Origin: Syngnathus acus
Taxonomy: Eukaryota > Chordata > Actinopteri > Syngnathiformes > Syngnathidae
Direction: 5' to 3'
Assembly (NCBI RefSeq): GCF_901709675.1
Contig: NC_051089.1
Location: forward strand, 3,014,476-3,078,475
Length of the DNA stretch: 64,000 bases
The notes beneath the pieces are model-generated. The model searched no databases and had not been told where the DNA came from. It worked only from the letters and a program-made list of their open reading frames with translations. The stretch's first letter is position 1; each line of letters starts with the position of its first letter. A program made the translations under genes and the position numbers. Shown piece after piece: positions 33,701 to 47,400 of the stretch.

Positions 33701-36700
33701 CGTGACTGTAAAAGACAGACGAGATTTGATCGGCTATTTAAGTCGAAACAGATGAGGATGAAAACAAACTAAAAGAGCGACGAGGACTGTAGGACAGTGA
33801 GTGAAGACGTGATGAAGAAAGGGAAGAGGAGAAGAAAAAAAAAATCAAGGGAGATGGGAGGGGATGGACGTTAAAAATAGAGACTTGCACTGCTGTGTGA
33901 ACCGGCGGCGGATCGCGGCCATCAGTCACGGTTGCCTCCTATTAGATCTGTCACTGGGATTTCATTAAGATAATTCTCATCTGACAGCCTCGGAGAATAG
34001 TGTTACTTTCTCATGCGCGTGTGTGTGTGTGTCACACGATAACTTGATTTCATTCAGTCAGTTCAATTGCATTAAAATGAACAGAGGCCATGTTCTGCTG
34101 TCATCCAGAGGCTCTGAAGCGCCAACGATATCTGATAAATGAGCATGTACTCTCTTACTAGCCACAACATTAGGTACACGTACACAATTGAAATTGTCAG
34201 TATGACTCGTCTCGCCTTTCCCCACATGGGATATACTGTAGCGTTAATTCTCACAATTTATAATTGCCTATATTCATGGTTTTAAATATATATGCTGATT
34301 TAAACTCAGACTTACTCCTGACTCAATGTGGATGTTGAGTTTCAATTCATCCAAGTTGAACAACTTACCGTATTTTCCGCACTAAAAACCTCCAATTTTC
34401 TCAAAAGCCGACAGTGCGCCTTATAATCCGGAGCACCTTATATATGGACCAATATGGATTCGTGGATGAGGACTAACTTATTAAAGTAAGCTTTACGTGT
34501 TTATTTTGTGTTGTGTGATATTAACGTTTGAGCAACGTTGAGTTATTGATATATTGTTATTGTTTTCACTATTTCGAGTGTTACTATATTGTGATTGCAT
34601 TCACGTTTGAGCAACGTTGAGTTATTTATTCTATGCGCCTTATAATCCGGTGCGCCTTATATCTGGACAAAGTTTTAAAATGGGCCATTCATTGAAGGTG
34701 CGCCTTATAATCCGGTGCGCCTTATAGTGCGGAAAATACGGTACTGTAAATTTGTTATTTTGGACTATAGACGCATCGATGACGACATGGGGCGCACCCA
34801 CGAATTGGAGCACTCGGCCATCAAGTGCATGAGAGGAATCCTCTACTGCTACATGAGGCAAGCTCATAAGGTCGGTGCCATTACAAATCCTTATATTATT
34901 ATTGGACATTATTATTTTATTTTAGTTGTATTATTTTTGTATTTTATTTTGATAATATTTTATATTTATTATTTATTTCTTATTTTTATATTGGACATTC
35001 CCTGTCAATCATCACAACTGCATTTTAAAATGATGTGACTGTCCAATATCTCAGACTTCTCTTCTGAGCTAGAACTAGTTAAAAATTGGAGTCGGTGGAA
35101 AAGGGCAAAATACGCAGTTGGAGCGAAAAAAAAAAAGATGGAGGATTAGAAAGTGGCTGCTCTCATGATGGTGCGAGGCAGCAAGAGGGGAAACAAATGA
35201 GGTAAAAGTGGGACAAAGGCCCAATTATTTATAACTCTGTGTGACAGAGGGAACGGCTGGCGGCCCAGCTGTGATTCCATGTCGTCGCTACCCACACACT
35301 CGACCCAACACATATTGTACTCATGTATTATACGCTCCCCCAAGTGGCTGCTTTCCACTCGCAAAATTTCAAATCATAACCCGCATAGGAATTTGACACA
35401 TTTTATTTTTGGTGTAAAACACGACACAGTACAAAATCCATTCCCTTCACCGAAATCCCTTTTTGTTTAGGTGGAGCAGTTCAAGCAGGACCCCAGCCCC
35501 TCCAAGTGTCTGCACTCCATGTTTAACTTGCACACGGGCGACGAGATCCACACCTACGACCAGTACCACCACCTGCAGGTCATTTGAGTTCAATATGAAA
35601 TGGAACGGCGGAGCTTTTGAATGTAGAAATGTGGTTTGTGTGCTTTCCGCAGATTGACGCCGTTTCCCTGTTCCTGCTCTACCTGGTGGAGATGATCTGC
35701 TCCGGCCTGCAGATAATCTACAACACGGACGAAGTAGGTGCTAGTCAGGTTGCAGGAAGCCATTTTATTAGTGGAGCCCAAAACAAGACCTTCACTGCTT
35801 TCTCCTGCAGCTTTGTCACTTTAGATTACGTCTCCAATCGTTCAAGTACACACACAAACACACACACCTGCACGTGCACTAACACAAACACACACTTTGC
35901 AATGATTCTCTTCTTTTGCGTTTATTGTTATTTTTTTGGGCAGTTCACTTATTTGATGAATTTTCTACCTCCTGGTACCGACTCCACTTGGCTCTGGTAC
36001 TATTCCTTGTACCTTTGCTTTCATTTTGGTAGATGGCATCTGCACCGTAGGCACTGGAAGACTCACTATGTTATTGTGTGTGAGATCAAATTAATCTATT
36101 TTAACCTGTTCTGACTTTGTGAATTATTCCTACTGTGCAAAGTAGCTGTTATCACGATTAACCATTCGCCCATGTATGACTGTGAATATTTTTAGAATCT
36201 TTGTCTTTCTATTGTGCAAGACGTCATTCATCATTAGCGAGGAGCGATCATTTTAATTAGACGACAATATCGGCAGACGTTGGATTATTTGCAATTGCTT
36301 CATTTATTTTTAGTATGAAAGGCGGTGTTGTCAAATTTCAGTTCAGGGGTCACCTTCATTCAAAGTTGATCACAAGTGGGTGGGACCGGTTTTATTTGTG
36401 GCTTAACAACAATTCTGTTGTCTCGTCTTATGTTTTGCAGGTGTCCTTCATCCAGAACCTGGTTTTCTGCGTGGAAAGAGCCTACAGGGTGCCCGACTAC
36501 GGCATGTGGGAACGAGGCAGCAAGTATAACAACGGCAGCACCGAGCTGCATTCAAGGTCGGTCACATTTAACAAAACATTTCAGCTCAACCGAGTTTTTA
36601 TTTTTTAAGGTTACTGAATTTCAGTCCTCTTTAATCCTGCTTTTTTACGCTTACAGAATCCAGGGACAAAATGAATGTAATCACAATTATTAAGTGTACA

Positions 36701-39700
36701 ATTCAAATGTGTGCAGCTCCGTGGGCCTGGCCAAGGCTGCTCTGGAGGCCATCAATGGATTTAACCTTTTTGGAAACCAGGTAATGCACAAATGTACGAT
36801 ATCAGAATCAGAATATAATTTTCTGCACATGCAGAAAAAGGACTCCATAAATGGCTTTCGTGTTCATCATGTCTATCGATGCTGATTTCCCAATCGACTG
36901 ACTCACAGCAGCGGACGCTATTATCACGTTTCACTGCGGCGTGTGAATTTGTCATTTTCCCTCTGTCTTTGTGTGACATGAATGTGAGGCGAGGTGTTCA
37001 TTTTTTTTCCTTTGGTGAACTTTTCCCATCGTGATAAAAATTGATCGGAGGCAAGAGCGTGAGAAACGTCCTCTTATTATGTTTAAAATTGCTGATCTTT
37101 GAGCACGCTGGAACGAGATAATATGATATGTGACTACTTACTTTACCTAACTCTGTATTTAAATGTGTGTATAGAATATTGGAGATGACAAACCATTTAT
37201 TAACCCATTGATGGATATTGCCGTCAACGGGAATTCTATTTTTTGAATGGGAATTTAGAAGAAAGCAATCAAATTGATCAATAGGTACATTTATGAATAC
37301 ATCACATCTAAACTAACCGCGAGGATAAGTGGGTCGCAAAACGTTTGAATGGAATTTTAAGCTGCACTTTGCCCACCCTTGGTCTAAATGGTCGGCTTCA
37401 AGCACTTTTTTTTTTTCCGCCCTCAATCAACAGAGCTGACCCACAATCCCTTGCACTTTGCACACCTCGACCATTTGACTAAAAGCCCTCTCCGTCCAAC
37501 ACTCGGTTTTTTTCAGAGGGAAGTAGAAAATAGACCATGTAGGCAATAATCATCCATAATACATTTGTGCTTACATTAGAAAATGCTTAGCAGGTGGATG
37601 CTTTTTTTTTTTTTTTTTTTTTTGGTACTTCAAAACGATTGGAGTACCCGCTAAGTAAAAAAACAACACTAGTGAGGCCTTTAAGTGCATGGGATGTTTG
37701 GAATGATGGGATGACTCCTGACACGTTGTTGTTGGAGCACTCCCACGCCGCACTTGATGTTGCTTAGTATTTAAACGTAGTTGTGCGCGTGTGTTCAGGG
37801 TTGCTCCTGGTCGGTGATCTTCGTGGATCTGGACGCCCACAACCGAAACAGGCAAACGTTGTGCTCCCTGCTTCCTCGAGAGTCACGCTCTCATGTGAGT
37901 GTACCCGCACCGACGTCCGTGTGGGAGGAAAAATAGATGTTAGTTGTCATTGTCATATAAGGTGATGGTTATTATGGATAACTGGCAAGAACTGGAGGCA
38001 TCATATTAATCGTTCTGTGTGCCATTTATTTAGTCTGTGGATTATTTGAGCCATTTTTGTTCTATCATTTGTGTTCCCCGGACTATTTTTTTGACTTTGT
38101 GGATTATTTATCGTCATCATATTTATTTCTATTGCGCACGCTAAAAATAAGCCATAATTCTTTCGGAATTATTTCTGTTTTTTTTTCTTTATTTTTATTG
38201 TGCTAGTTGGCGTTTTATATTTGTCACAAAAATAAATGATCAGAAATATATTCTTACTTCAATTTCATAAGTGAACCTTTAAATCTGTATTAATTATAAA
38301 ATACAGGGAAAGAAAATGACTCCTGGGTCTGTTTCAAATGAAAAGGATTTTTAATACGAGATTGGTGTGAGTGTGGAGGAGCACTGATAAGAAACCAAGG
38401 ATGGAAGTAGCCAATGTGGGAGGGGGAAGGGGGGGCTGTGGATTTAACAACTAAGCGGACTTTGTGGAGATACGGGTGGTCTCCAGGGGGCTATTAATTA
38501 GCAGATGTTCAACTTAGCTGATAAACTTTTTTTCCACCCTCCCGAGATGAATCCTGGTGCATTTGAGCACTGAATGGACTCTAAAAAGCTGAAGTGCTTC
38601 CTCTCGGAGGCGTCCTCACTTCCCTTTTCGGAGCAGCTGTGATCTTAATCCCCTCTTCATCTTCTTCATCCTCTTCCCTGCCGTCAGACTTGGAATAGAT
38701 GCCTCCTGACGACAGTGAGAAGAGGTTAATTGCGCACATCAGACAAATGTCAAGCGGCGGGTGTTCGGGACTTGGCATCGTGCCGAAGTGTTCAAAAATG
38801 AAAATTGAAGAAGAAACAAGCCACCAAATAACTAAAATATCAATATGACATCAGGACCCTTGGCCTGTGACGGAGGATTGGAATTCAATACTCCATTTGG
38901 CGACACACTCGACCACCCGCCTCGGATACGGAAAGCCACGACCTAACTGGGAGAGCTGTGAACTTTTTATTTGGATTTTTTTTTTTTACTCTGGTGATAA
39001 TTCGTAGTTGCTTAGAAACAGGTTTTCAAAATTATACAGTACAGTCCACAACTTGTCGTGTAATAATTTGGTGACACCTCTACATTTAGGAAAAATATAT
39101 AAAAAAAGAAGAAAAAAAGTATATATATATAAAATATTTATATATATAATTTTTTCTAGTTAATTAATTAATTTGTTTATTTATTATTATTATTATTTTT
39201 TGGTAGAACACAGATGCAGCCTTACTTCCGACCATCAGCTACCCTGCCTTCGCCGTGGACGACGACGCACTCTACAGCCAGACACTGGATAAGATCGTCC
39301 GCAAGCTGCGTGGCAAATACGGCTTCAAGCGTTTCCTCCGCGACGGATACCGTACCTCCAACGAAGACAAGGAGCGCCGATACTACAAATCTGCTGAAAT
39401 GAAGGTAGTGCGCTTGTTTTGTATGTTGTAGTTGAATTAGCATTGCAACACAAATGTGAATGACTCACTTGAAATTGAGACCCGAATTTGAAACCTTACC
39501 CCTTGTTTGAAGGCCTCTTTCGAAACCCTACCTTAGGCTTCAAAACCAAATCACGGGTTGAAACAAGGTCGTCCCAAACCAAGACTTGATAAGTTGTCAG
39601 ACGAGTCGTTCAAGTGCAAAAAAAAAAGAAAATCCAAAGACCTCCACGGACGTCGGTCTCGAGCTTGGCTCTACTATCTCCTCTCGTCACCTTCTCTTTC

Positions 39701-41459
39701 TTCATCTTTTCACGTCTCCTCTCGCAACCTCCTACGTCCTCCGCGGCGGCTTATCACCACGCAAACACATTTAAACGACACGCGTGGCGGCACCTTCACG
39801 CCAGGAAGTCACATTAGACCAAGCGGCGAGTCGGCGCTTTGAAGACATGAATGCAGCTCACCGTGTTATTGGACATTCTGTTTTCACATTGACATTTTCG
39901 CCTGTTGTGCGAAGAATTTCGAAGGGAAAAAAAAGTATTACATCTATATAAACTGTTAACCCTATAAAATAAAGTATGTTTTCTACCTTGATCCTTTTAC
40001 GGTAAATACTCATCTCATCCTACCAAAGTTCAACTGTCAGCCGCTTGAAAGTGGCCCCTCTCACCTCGCTAAAATTGAAAAGCAATAAAACCTTACTCCC
40101 ATCCTTTCTTTTTTTTTCCTTTCTCTCTCCCGACAGCTCTTTGATGGGATCGAGTGCGAGTTTCCCATATTCTTCATCTTCATGATGATTGACGGTAAGC
40201 CTCCTCACATTGGCTCGCAGGGAACCCGGCCGGAGCTTGAGCCCAGCGACGCTCTTTTTGTATGTCGGAATATCGTGAACTTAACAAGGTGTGAAATTTA
40301 GTGCAAGTGAAATAAAAAAAGTTTTGAAATGTCATTTAAAGAATCAGTATTTCTCGACTCCACTGGCATTTCGTTTTAATCGAGCTGATAGACAATCTGA
40401 TATTTAGACGCTGACATATTATCTTGTCAGTGGGAAAAGCGTAAAAACATCCATTTGAATATTTGCGTGTTTGTTGCAGGGGTGTTTCGAGGAAACCAGG
40501 CTCAGGTGAAAGAATACCAGGACCTGCTTCAGCCAATCATCTTTGAGTCTTTTGAAGGCAAGACAATGAGCGGCGGGATCTTTTTGGCCGTTGTGATGAC
40601 TCAGTGATTGGTTTTTCACGCCAGGTCATGCTGTGGTGCCCAAGTACTACTACGTGCCGGCGGACTTTGTGGAAGCGGAGCAAAGCAAGCGCGGCAGCCA
40701 GAAGCGCTTCCCGAGCAACTCCGGGCGAGACAGCAAGCTCTTCCTTTGGGGACAAGCGCTCTACAACATAGCCAAGCTGCTTGGTGAGATACAGACAATT
40801 CACTTTTTGCTGAAGTCTTAGCAGATATTGTCCAAGGTTTTTAATTTCATTTTTTTTGTCTGTGAAATTGCTGCGTATGCGTGTCCATGACCACATGTGG
40901 ATCCCAGTTGATGAACTGATCAGCCCCAAGGACATCGACCCCATCCATCGCCATGTTCCTCGCCAAGACCAACGCAATGTCAGCATGCGCTACTCCAACC
41001 AGGTCAGCCTCAATGATCTCATTGTCATTGCTTGCAAGAAAAAAAATATATCACCAAAAAAATCAAATGGAAACTTTTTTAAAATAATATTTTATAATAA
41101 AAATGTATTTTATAATAAGATAAAAAAAAAACATGGAAAAAAACATCGCATTTTAAAAAAATATATTTTATAATAAAAGAAATAGAAAAAAATAAAAAAT
41201 ATTATAATATATTTACAATATTATAACAGAAGACAGTTTTTTTCCAACGGTAGACTTTTTGCAGTTTTTTTATGTCGCCATTTCAAATATGCTGACACAG
41301 CAGATATATCCGTAATGTACTACATAGGTAAGATTAGAAGGGAGATGAAGGGTTGGCGCGTTATTCCAGTGAGCCAAACGGGCGAGTGCTCATGCAGTAT
41401 TAAATGGATGGCGTTAAATTCCTCCACATGAGCAAGCAGCAACGCCGTCGCCCCCCCCC

Positions 41460-41490
<31 letters not shown>

Positions 41491-44400
41491 ACATACACAC
41501 ACACACACAGAACGGCCGCTCGATGAATTATCTGAGTGAGATAAATGGATCCGTCCCGGGCCGCTTAGCGCCTCTTGTGAGAGAGGAAAATCGGGTCAAG
41601 CAAGATGCTGACGGCGCCTGATTGGACGCCATTGAAGGTGTGTAAATGTTGGGCAGGACAAGGGTGATGAATTCTCATTACATATGTGTACGTACTATTA
41701 TGCATTTTTTTTACGAATGGCAAACACGGATAGTCTGAGTTTGATGTAAGGGGTCCCAGATGTGAACCTCAACAATTGACTCGCTAGCTAGCACGTTTTT
41801 TAGGGCCGCAACAATATTACCCAGTTGGTGTCACGATGTCTCGTTATATAACACGGCGGATGCATCAGCACGAAAGATGACCTGCGTGTGTGTGCGCGTG
41901 TGTACCCCAGTGTGCTGTGTTCCAGTCCATTTAGCTTGAGGGGCATCAATGCGAGTGGCGCATAAAAAGGCCGCTGTGAGGAAATGAAGCGATCACACGT
42001 GACGGAGTAGTCGTCTTCATTTGTACGCTCGCCGTCACAGCGTGTTGTAAATAACACGTTGACAGCGTTGGCACATCACATAAATGGCATCTAAAATGGC
42101 GTTGAAAATAATAGCGCTGCAAAACTAGGGAAAGCTCTTCCTCGCCACTGATGATTACCGATTCAATGTGACGGCCAATTTTATTTCGAGATGCCTGACA
42201 ACATATAACACCCTATTTTCTCCGATTGTGGACTTCCTTGTAATACATCCCATAGCTCAAATTGATACCTGCTTTTTATTTCTCCCTCAGGAAAGAAACA
42301 CTGCCTTTTCCACTTTTTATGTTATAGCCTTATTCTGTATTGTACTTGTGATTTCTTGGCTGTTTTTTATTTCTTCAAAATTTATAACAGATGTCGGAAG
42401 ATATTTAAACGCCAAAAAAAAAGGGGAAAAACTGCAGATCGACAGTCGACGTCGCATCTCGAAAGCTGATATTGTGAAGTTTAATGACAAAAAGAAGAAA
42501 CAGCTTGTTGATACTCTGAACTTTATTGTGCTACACAACCATAAAAAAAAAGTCATAGTCAATTAATTAATTCTTCTAATTTCATTCTGCCAAATATCAG
42601 AATCCCTGCTATCAAATCATTGCCAGATCGGAGCAAAAAGTTGCTTTGACAAAATATACATTATGTAGCGTGTCCCGCTTATTTCCGTATTCCAGTCACA
42701 CGTTTTCAATAACGCCAGATGCATCTCGACATTTGGCATTCACCTGCTGCATTTGTTTCCTTCCAAATCGTGGATTTTCCGAATCTGATTGATTTTGGCC
42801 CACCTTGCTTCTTTTCCATCACGCACCTGAGACTACCCGCAACGTCGTCATGGTTACCGCCCTTCCACTGCAGTGATGCGGGGGCCGAAAACGCCTCGGC
42901 AGGTAGAAAACATTTCAACCTGCTGCACTTGCATCACTGCCCTCCGGCGTGGAGGTGCATCACGGCCGACGATTATGGGATGGACAGTATATGCTAGGAG
43001 GCAGCCTATGGTAGCCTCAGTTAATCCAGCTATCACACATGTACAGTGCGGGAAAATCGCAGTGCTTCAATTTAAATCACTTTCCCATTGAAAATAATCG
43101 GGAAAAAACAAAAAATTCAATTTCAGCATTTGGTTTTACAATTGCAGTATTGAGCCGGGCTTCCAAGGTGAGACAATCATTGTAATTATTCAGAATTGTT
43201 TTTTTAAGGACCGATCAGGCCTCATCATTTTGTCTCACCGCAGGATATTCTATGAATACGTCTTGGAAAACATGGATCTTTTCTATGAATACATAGTGTG
43301 TGTTCTCTGTTGTTGCCTCGCCATCAAAGCTTCTCAAGGGCGGGATAATATTCCTCCTCTGTCCGTCTTTTACCGACTCTACAACTACACAATCTCATCC
43401 TGCGACCCCTTGAACACATCCCCGGCCGCTCCTCCACCTGCCGTCCCGCCATCCATGACTTATCATTTCTTTGACGTTAAACCTGCGACACGTTCAAATG
43501 CCCTCATCAAAAATACCAATCTCTCGGCACCGGCTCGCCGCCGGCGGGGGCATGAAAGGCAGGGGGATTATATTTCATTTCACACGGAGATGGAGAGAGG
43601 GGGTGGGGAGGAATGAGGCTGCCTTCTCCTGCTTTAACTTTTGTGTGAAAGTCTTTTTTTTTTTTATTCCTTTGTGATTCCACGCTCACACACTGGGAGG
43701 CATCGTGACCTTGAAACAGAGACGTGCTCAACGCAAACTTTTCCGTTCCAAATCTTTCAATGATTGAAGATTTATGCCAATAGGTTCGGTTGTGTGACTG
43801 GCTTTCGTCTAACACCGCTCGACAGGAATCGTAACAGAAAATAGATTTGAGGTGAAAATAATTGAAACGCTAGCAGTGAGATGTCTGCTAGCACATTTAT
43901 ATGAGCTCTACGCTATGAAGTTGGCATTTCAAGCTAGGCTTAAGGTTAGGCTTTCGAAATAGCTTCAAAACAAGGGTTTAAAGTTCAAAGCAAGATTGAG
44001 ATGAGATTTTTCGAGGCTGGCCGAACCCATTATTAGGTTTAGCGGGCTAGTACTTTTTCACGCAGGGTCAGAAAGCTTGAATAGTTGGAAAGTGAAATAT
44101 TTACTTTACCTGACCAATGAAGCACCCCAGCTTTCTATGAACTTAATGAACTTTTTTGTCCCTTACAGGGCCCCATAGAGAATGATGTTGTGGTCCATGT
44201 GTCACTGATAGCTGAGAGCCAGAGGTACATTTAAAATCTTAAGTGAGCATGTTGTGCAAAGATGATTTGATACATCCATTTTTTAAATCTTTTGCATTTG
44301 TGTGTAGACTGCAGGTGTTCCTGAACACATACGGTATTCAGACGCAGACACCACAGCAGGTGGAGCCCATCCAAATCTGGCCTCAGCAGGAACTGGTCAA

Positions 44401-47400
44401 GGTAATGTACGCATACACACACTTATTCCTGAACGCAGCAGATTTGAGCGATTATGACCAAAACATTAGATTTCACAGAATCTTCGCATCAAACTTGAGA
44501 GGTCAGCCTGAGCGCTCAGAATTTTGCAAGGCTTTTTTTTTTGTCGTGAACCCATAAAAACGTAACGACCTCCACTTGACAAGGTCAGATCTTGATCAAA
44601 CGTCTTGTGTGTAATGAAGTTTTTTTCCATTCTCATCTCAGCAAGTCAAGGCAAACATGTCTTTGGGACTTGAGTGGTAAACATGTGAGTGATTGCCTTC
44701 TGTTGTCAAGTGCTACTAGCAAGTTAGCGTTGCTAAGCTACTTCCCGTTTGCTTTGTGTTTACGGTAATTGGAGGAGTTCTAAAAAAAAATAGCGTCGAC
44801 ACCGCTGCGGCGCTAATCAATGCCGCAATCAGTCAGATTGCATGTCAGCAGCCTTTCCTCATCTTGATTGTCACATCCATCAAAGAAACACCGTCAGCTC
44901 CACGCCATTGATCCCCCTCCGCGCTGCCATACTTAACCACTATTGATCAGCATAATGGCCCCGACCCGTCTCCGTCATTTCGATGTCATACTTTGATGCT
45001 CTACCTGGAAAAAATATCATGTGTAGAATTGGAGCAAATGTGAGCCTGGCAGCACTCAATTGCAGACATCGCCAAGCTGCCAACGCCATTTTGCCTACTG
45101 CCGATCAACCGCTCGTTCAGTCCAATCAAATCCAACGATCACTTCACGATTATTAAAATATCTGATGTCATGAAACCCTGATATAGTAATTATCTGCATG
45201 CATGCGTTCATACGGTATATAGTCGGTACGAAGAAGACTGCATTTGGATCCATACATCTTCTGCGGCGTATGATCAATAATCTCACAGAGTCCTTATTAG
45301 GAGCAAAAGCGTTCAGAGATGATTCGGCAGAAAGTGAAGTTAACGATCCAATGATGACGATGATGATGATGAAGAAAAGCATCACAGGCAAACTGGGCGT
45401 CTTTGCCACTTTGTCACATTTCCTCTGCATCCTTCAACACCTTTTGGTGTGAAGTTTACTCCGCTTGTGCGTTGTTTACCCGCCCGAGGGTGGGGGGTGG
45501 CGGAGCGGGAATCACAGAGCAAGCGGCGGGATTTAGTGCAGACTACAAATTAAAAGAGCACTTTGTAGAGTGGATAACTGTAAAGACACTTTTCGATTTT
45601 CTGCCTGCCGCTTAATGGACTTTTCCTGAGCTTCAGCCTGCCTCTTGTGTAATCCTTCTGAACGGATGAAAGCTTCAGTGGAGCATAGCGTGAAAAACAG
45701 AGGAACACACAGGAGAACATGTGGGGGAACGTACATGAGAACATCCACAGTCAGACTTAATGAGGGTTATAGACATTGTGTATGGCTTTTCCGCTACACT
45801 CCTAACCTACCTTAGCTTACCAAGCTACCGACCTACCTCCAGGTTCTTCTCCTCTATGTACACCTAGCCAAGCGCACAGACCTTACCTAATCAATTGTAA
45901 GTTTGTGATCACGAGTGGGTGCCAGTATAGAACACAGAGATCCCTTTCCATTGCTCCGTACAACCTTTTTTTGTAGACATCATCATCTAGAAAATACTTC
46001 TACTTACGACTCAACTCTTGTGATGTCATGCACTCAGGTGAATCAAAATCAATGTAGACCAGCTGCCTCATTGGCATTCTCCACATGGGAGCCGAGTCGG
46101 GTTGTCCTCACCTCCTTGTGTGTGCGTGTGTGTGTGTTCAGATGCATTTGCAATTCTGCTTCATCCTCAATGAGCAGCTGCCTCTTTCTTTTTTCTAATG
46201 CACTGCCCTGCTCTTTACTTACTTGTGTGTTTTATTTTAATTGGAACAACCTTTTAGCCCGTGCGTTTTGCACAGGAGTTGCACCAGAGGAGCACAGCAC
46301 CACCTATTGACTGACTTGGTGAACTGCAGGGGCCAATTCAATGTTAACATGTGCATCGTAAAGGGAGATATTTTGGCGACCTTATTCTGAACCCAGTCAC
46401 ATGATCGTTTCCAAGAGGGTGTGCACACTTGTGCAACCACATTCTCAGTTGTTTATTTCTTCTTGGTGTCCTTCAAGTGTAACATTCCAAATTGATCTCA
46501 AGGGCAAGAAAGCTGCTGGGCTGATGTATTCTGCTCACGTAGCAGGTGAGGATTTCACACCTCTGAGCTGAGCTGAAGGTGGTGGCGAGGAAGAGGCGGG
46601 AGGGGTCAGAATCAATGTCCAACTCAATTCTCTTTGCATCTTCTAACGTGACAGCCCCATGATACAAAAGAGGCTTTTGGCAGCAGAGCGGAAACACGGG
46701 TCGTTGCTCATCTCGGCATCGTCTTTAAACGCTTCGTAGTCACGTTGAAGTAGAAGGCCCACCACCTTGGTCTTCTTCTTTGCCCTTTTGCAAAGGAGCC
46801 TTGTAATTGCTGATGCACTTAGTCGAGAGGTTACGGTTGTCGAAAATGTATGTCGACTGCCGGAGCTGGCCCAGAAGCCCAGCTCGGACAGCAAAACGAA
46901 TTGGCACAACGCCTGCATCACTATCCCACGTATCAACATACTGCTGCTGCTCTTTAAGCTCCGCGGGGGTCCGCTAAGGACGCCGCTAATGGCGTGGCAG
47001 GGACCTTTTCATTAGCGCCACATCTCATAAGCATTCATGATAATGACAATAGCGGTGGGTGGCCGTGCTGCTTGCGCGAAGGTAATTTCCGCAGCAACGG
47101 GAATTTCTCGGCTGGGGACCGGATGACTTCTCCCGACCACCACTTGTGTTTATTCCAATGGGTTTTACGTGTCTTCCTGCAGGCGTACCGCTTCCTGGCA
47201 GTCAACGACAAGCTGGGCCTGAGTGGCCGTCCGGATCGACCCGTGGGCTGCATCGGGACCTCCAAGGTACATTCACATGCTCACTTGTATTCACTCAGCC
47301 GCGTCGGCGGGCGCTCGGAGGCTGCAGCTGGGTGAACCCATGCGGCCCGCAACATTATTAATTCATTTCACAATGTTAGTGTAGGTTGAATTAATTCGGT

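Noticed and set aside
36799-36840. Possible start of an ATCAGAATCAG-type fish repeat
   Set aside because: Only two short units are present; too little to call.
42168-42566. 132-codon plus-strand open frame in phkb intron 14 with a hydrophobic stretch and Lys-rich tail
   Set aside because: No recognisable family, AT-rich composition like the intron, and a length expected by chance in a window of this size.
45345-45376. Acid-rich or Ile-rich peptide possibly encoded near here
   Set aside because: It comes from a short ATG/GAT trinucleotide run.
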